Source: a virus
DNA: 30,163 nt
Reading direction: 5' to 3' (one strand)
Virus record (IMG/VR): IMGVR_UViG_3300010370_000015
Location: 1-30,163 of that record
Shown here: positions 29,861 to 30,163 of the stretch, in pieces
Layout of the letters: every line of letters begins with the position of its first letter
Position numbering within the stretch: the stretch's first letter is position 1
Notes under the pieces: generated by a model
The model's database searches: none
Told to the model about the DNA's origin: nothing
The model's input: the letters and a program-made list of their open reading frames with translations, nothing else
Translations under genes and position numbers: made by a program

Positions 29861-30163
29861 ATGGCAGAAAAAAAGTTTAGCGAATTAACCGCAAAAGGTG
29901 CTACTATTGCAGATACGGACATTGTCGCAATATCAGAAAGTGCAGGTGGTGGTACATACACTTCTAAAAGTGTAACTGGGGCAAACATTAAAGCATTGGT
30001 AACAGATGCTAACCTAACAACTACAGACATTACAACAAACGATGTAAGCACGTCTAAGCATGGTTTTGCACCTAAAGCACCAAATGATACTACAAAGTTT
30101 TTAAGAGGTGATGCAACATGGGCAGTAGTACCTGCAGGTGGATTGACTAAATTCACCGAAGCA
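29861..30163 (+). CDS. Tail fibre, N-terminal part (continues at base 1)
   Basis: The ATG at 29861 follows an A-rich leader (ATAATAAAAA). It encodes MAEKKFSELTAKGATIADTD and an adaptor-like segment (GGGTYTSKSVTGANIKALV). The frame reaches the window end open and, because 30041-30163 equals 1-123, continues in phase into 1-1122. Residues 61-101 here duplicate the start of the window. The N-terminal part probably attaches the fibre to the tail. Confidence 0.85.
   Translation, partial: MAEKKFSELTAKGATIADTDIVAISESAGGGTYTSKSVTGANIKALVTDANLTTTDITTNDVSTSKHGFAPKAPNDTTKFLRGDATWAVVPAGGLTKFTEA
30041..30163. repeat. Terminal direct repeat, right copy (circular overlap)
   Basis: Exact copy of 1-123, in the same reading phase of the fibre gene. 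It should be counted once in the circular genome of about 30,040 bases. Confidence 0.95.

Noticed and set aside
29761-30156. Minus-strand open frame opposite the fibre start
   Set aside because: It crosses several well-supported + strand genes and has no recognisable protein features.
1-30163. tRNA genes, CRISPR arrays, insertion sequences, integrase or attachment sites
   Set aside because: I found no cloverleaf-like sequence, spaced repeat array, transposase or integrase motif, and no att-like repeat apart from the terminal overlap.

Overview
This window looks like a complete genome of a small tailed phage (class Caudoviricetes, siphovirus-like) that infects a Bacteroidota host, probably of the Flavobacteriia type. 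The DNA is A+T-rich and every supported gene is on the + strand. Recognisable promoters have the Bacteroidota form (TTTG about 18 bases upstream of TAnnTTTG). Gene starts are preceded by A-rich leaders rather than Shine-Dalgarno sequences. Many proteins resemble families seen mainly in Bacteroidota phages. The first 123 bases are repeated exactly at the end, inside one reading frame, so the contig closes into a circle of about 30,040 bases, opened within a tail-fibre gene.

Layout: 29861-30163 joined to 1-1122 is a tail fibre with YadA-like repeats. 1136-3033 is a short unknown gene and a lysis cassette (permuted NlpC/P60 hydrolase, membrane protein, CHAP-like endolysin), closed by a terminator at 3069-3093. 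A promoter at 3126-3155 opens the early region. It begins with a YqaJ-like exonuclease and continues as a dense run of small accessory genes (4225-6550) and a lipoprotein gene (6628). A second promoter at 6888-6916 produces a strongly structured leader (6921-7025) ahead of a replication gene, a DnaB-like ATPase, NinG, a ribbon-helix-helix protein, an ERF annealing protein, a DUF3127/SSB-like protein, a small HTH-like protein and a sigma factor.

From 11574 the late genes follow: small conserved proteins, terminase small and large subunits, tail assembly chaperones with a programmed -1 frameshift, tail and baseplate proteins, and the tape measure. They are followed by an XkdF-like prohead protease, fibre or decoration proteins, a scaffold-like protein, the major capsid protein (terminator after it), a tail-tube protein (terminators after it), a portal-MuF fusion, a head-tail connector and the split fibre gene. 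The portal and tail-tube genes are far from their usual neighbours.

Functionally, the YqaJ exonuclease, ERF annealer, NinG and SSB-like protein form a recombination set. The replication protein and helicase probably start DNA replication, and the sigma factor next to the late operon is a candidate late-gene activator. No integrase, DNA polymerase, tRNA, CRISPR array or methyltransferase was seen, so a virulent lifestyle is likely but not proven. The most interesting non-protein signals are the leader at 6921-7025, whose two 6-nt hairpin loops are perfectly complementary, and a pseudoknot-capable segment at 6550-6623.
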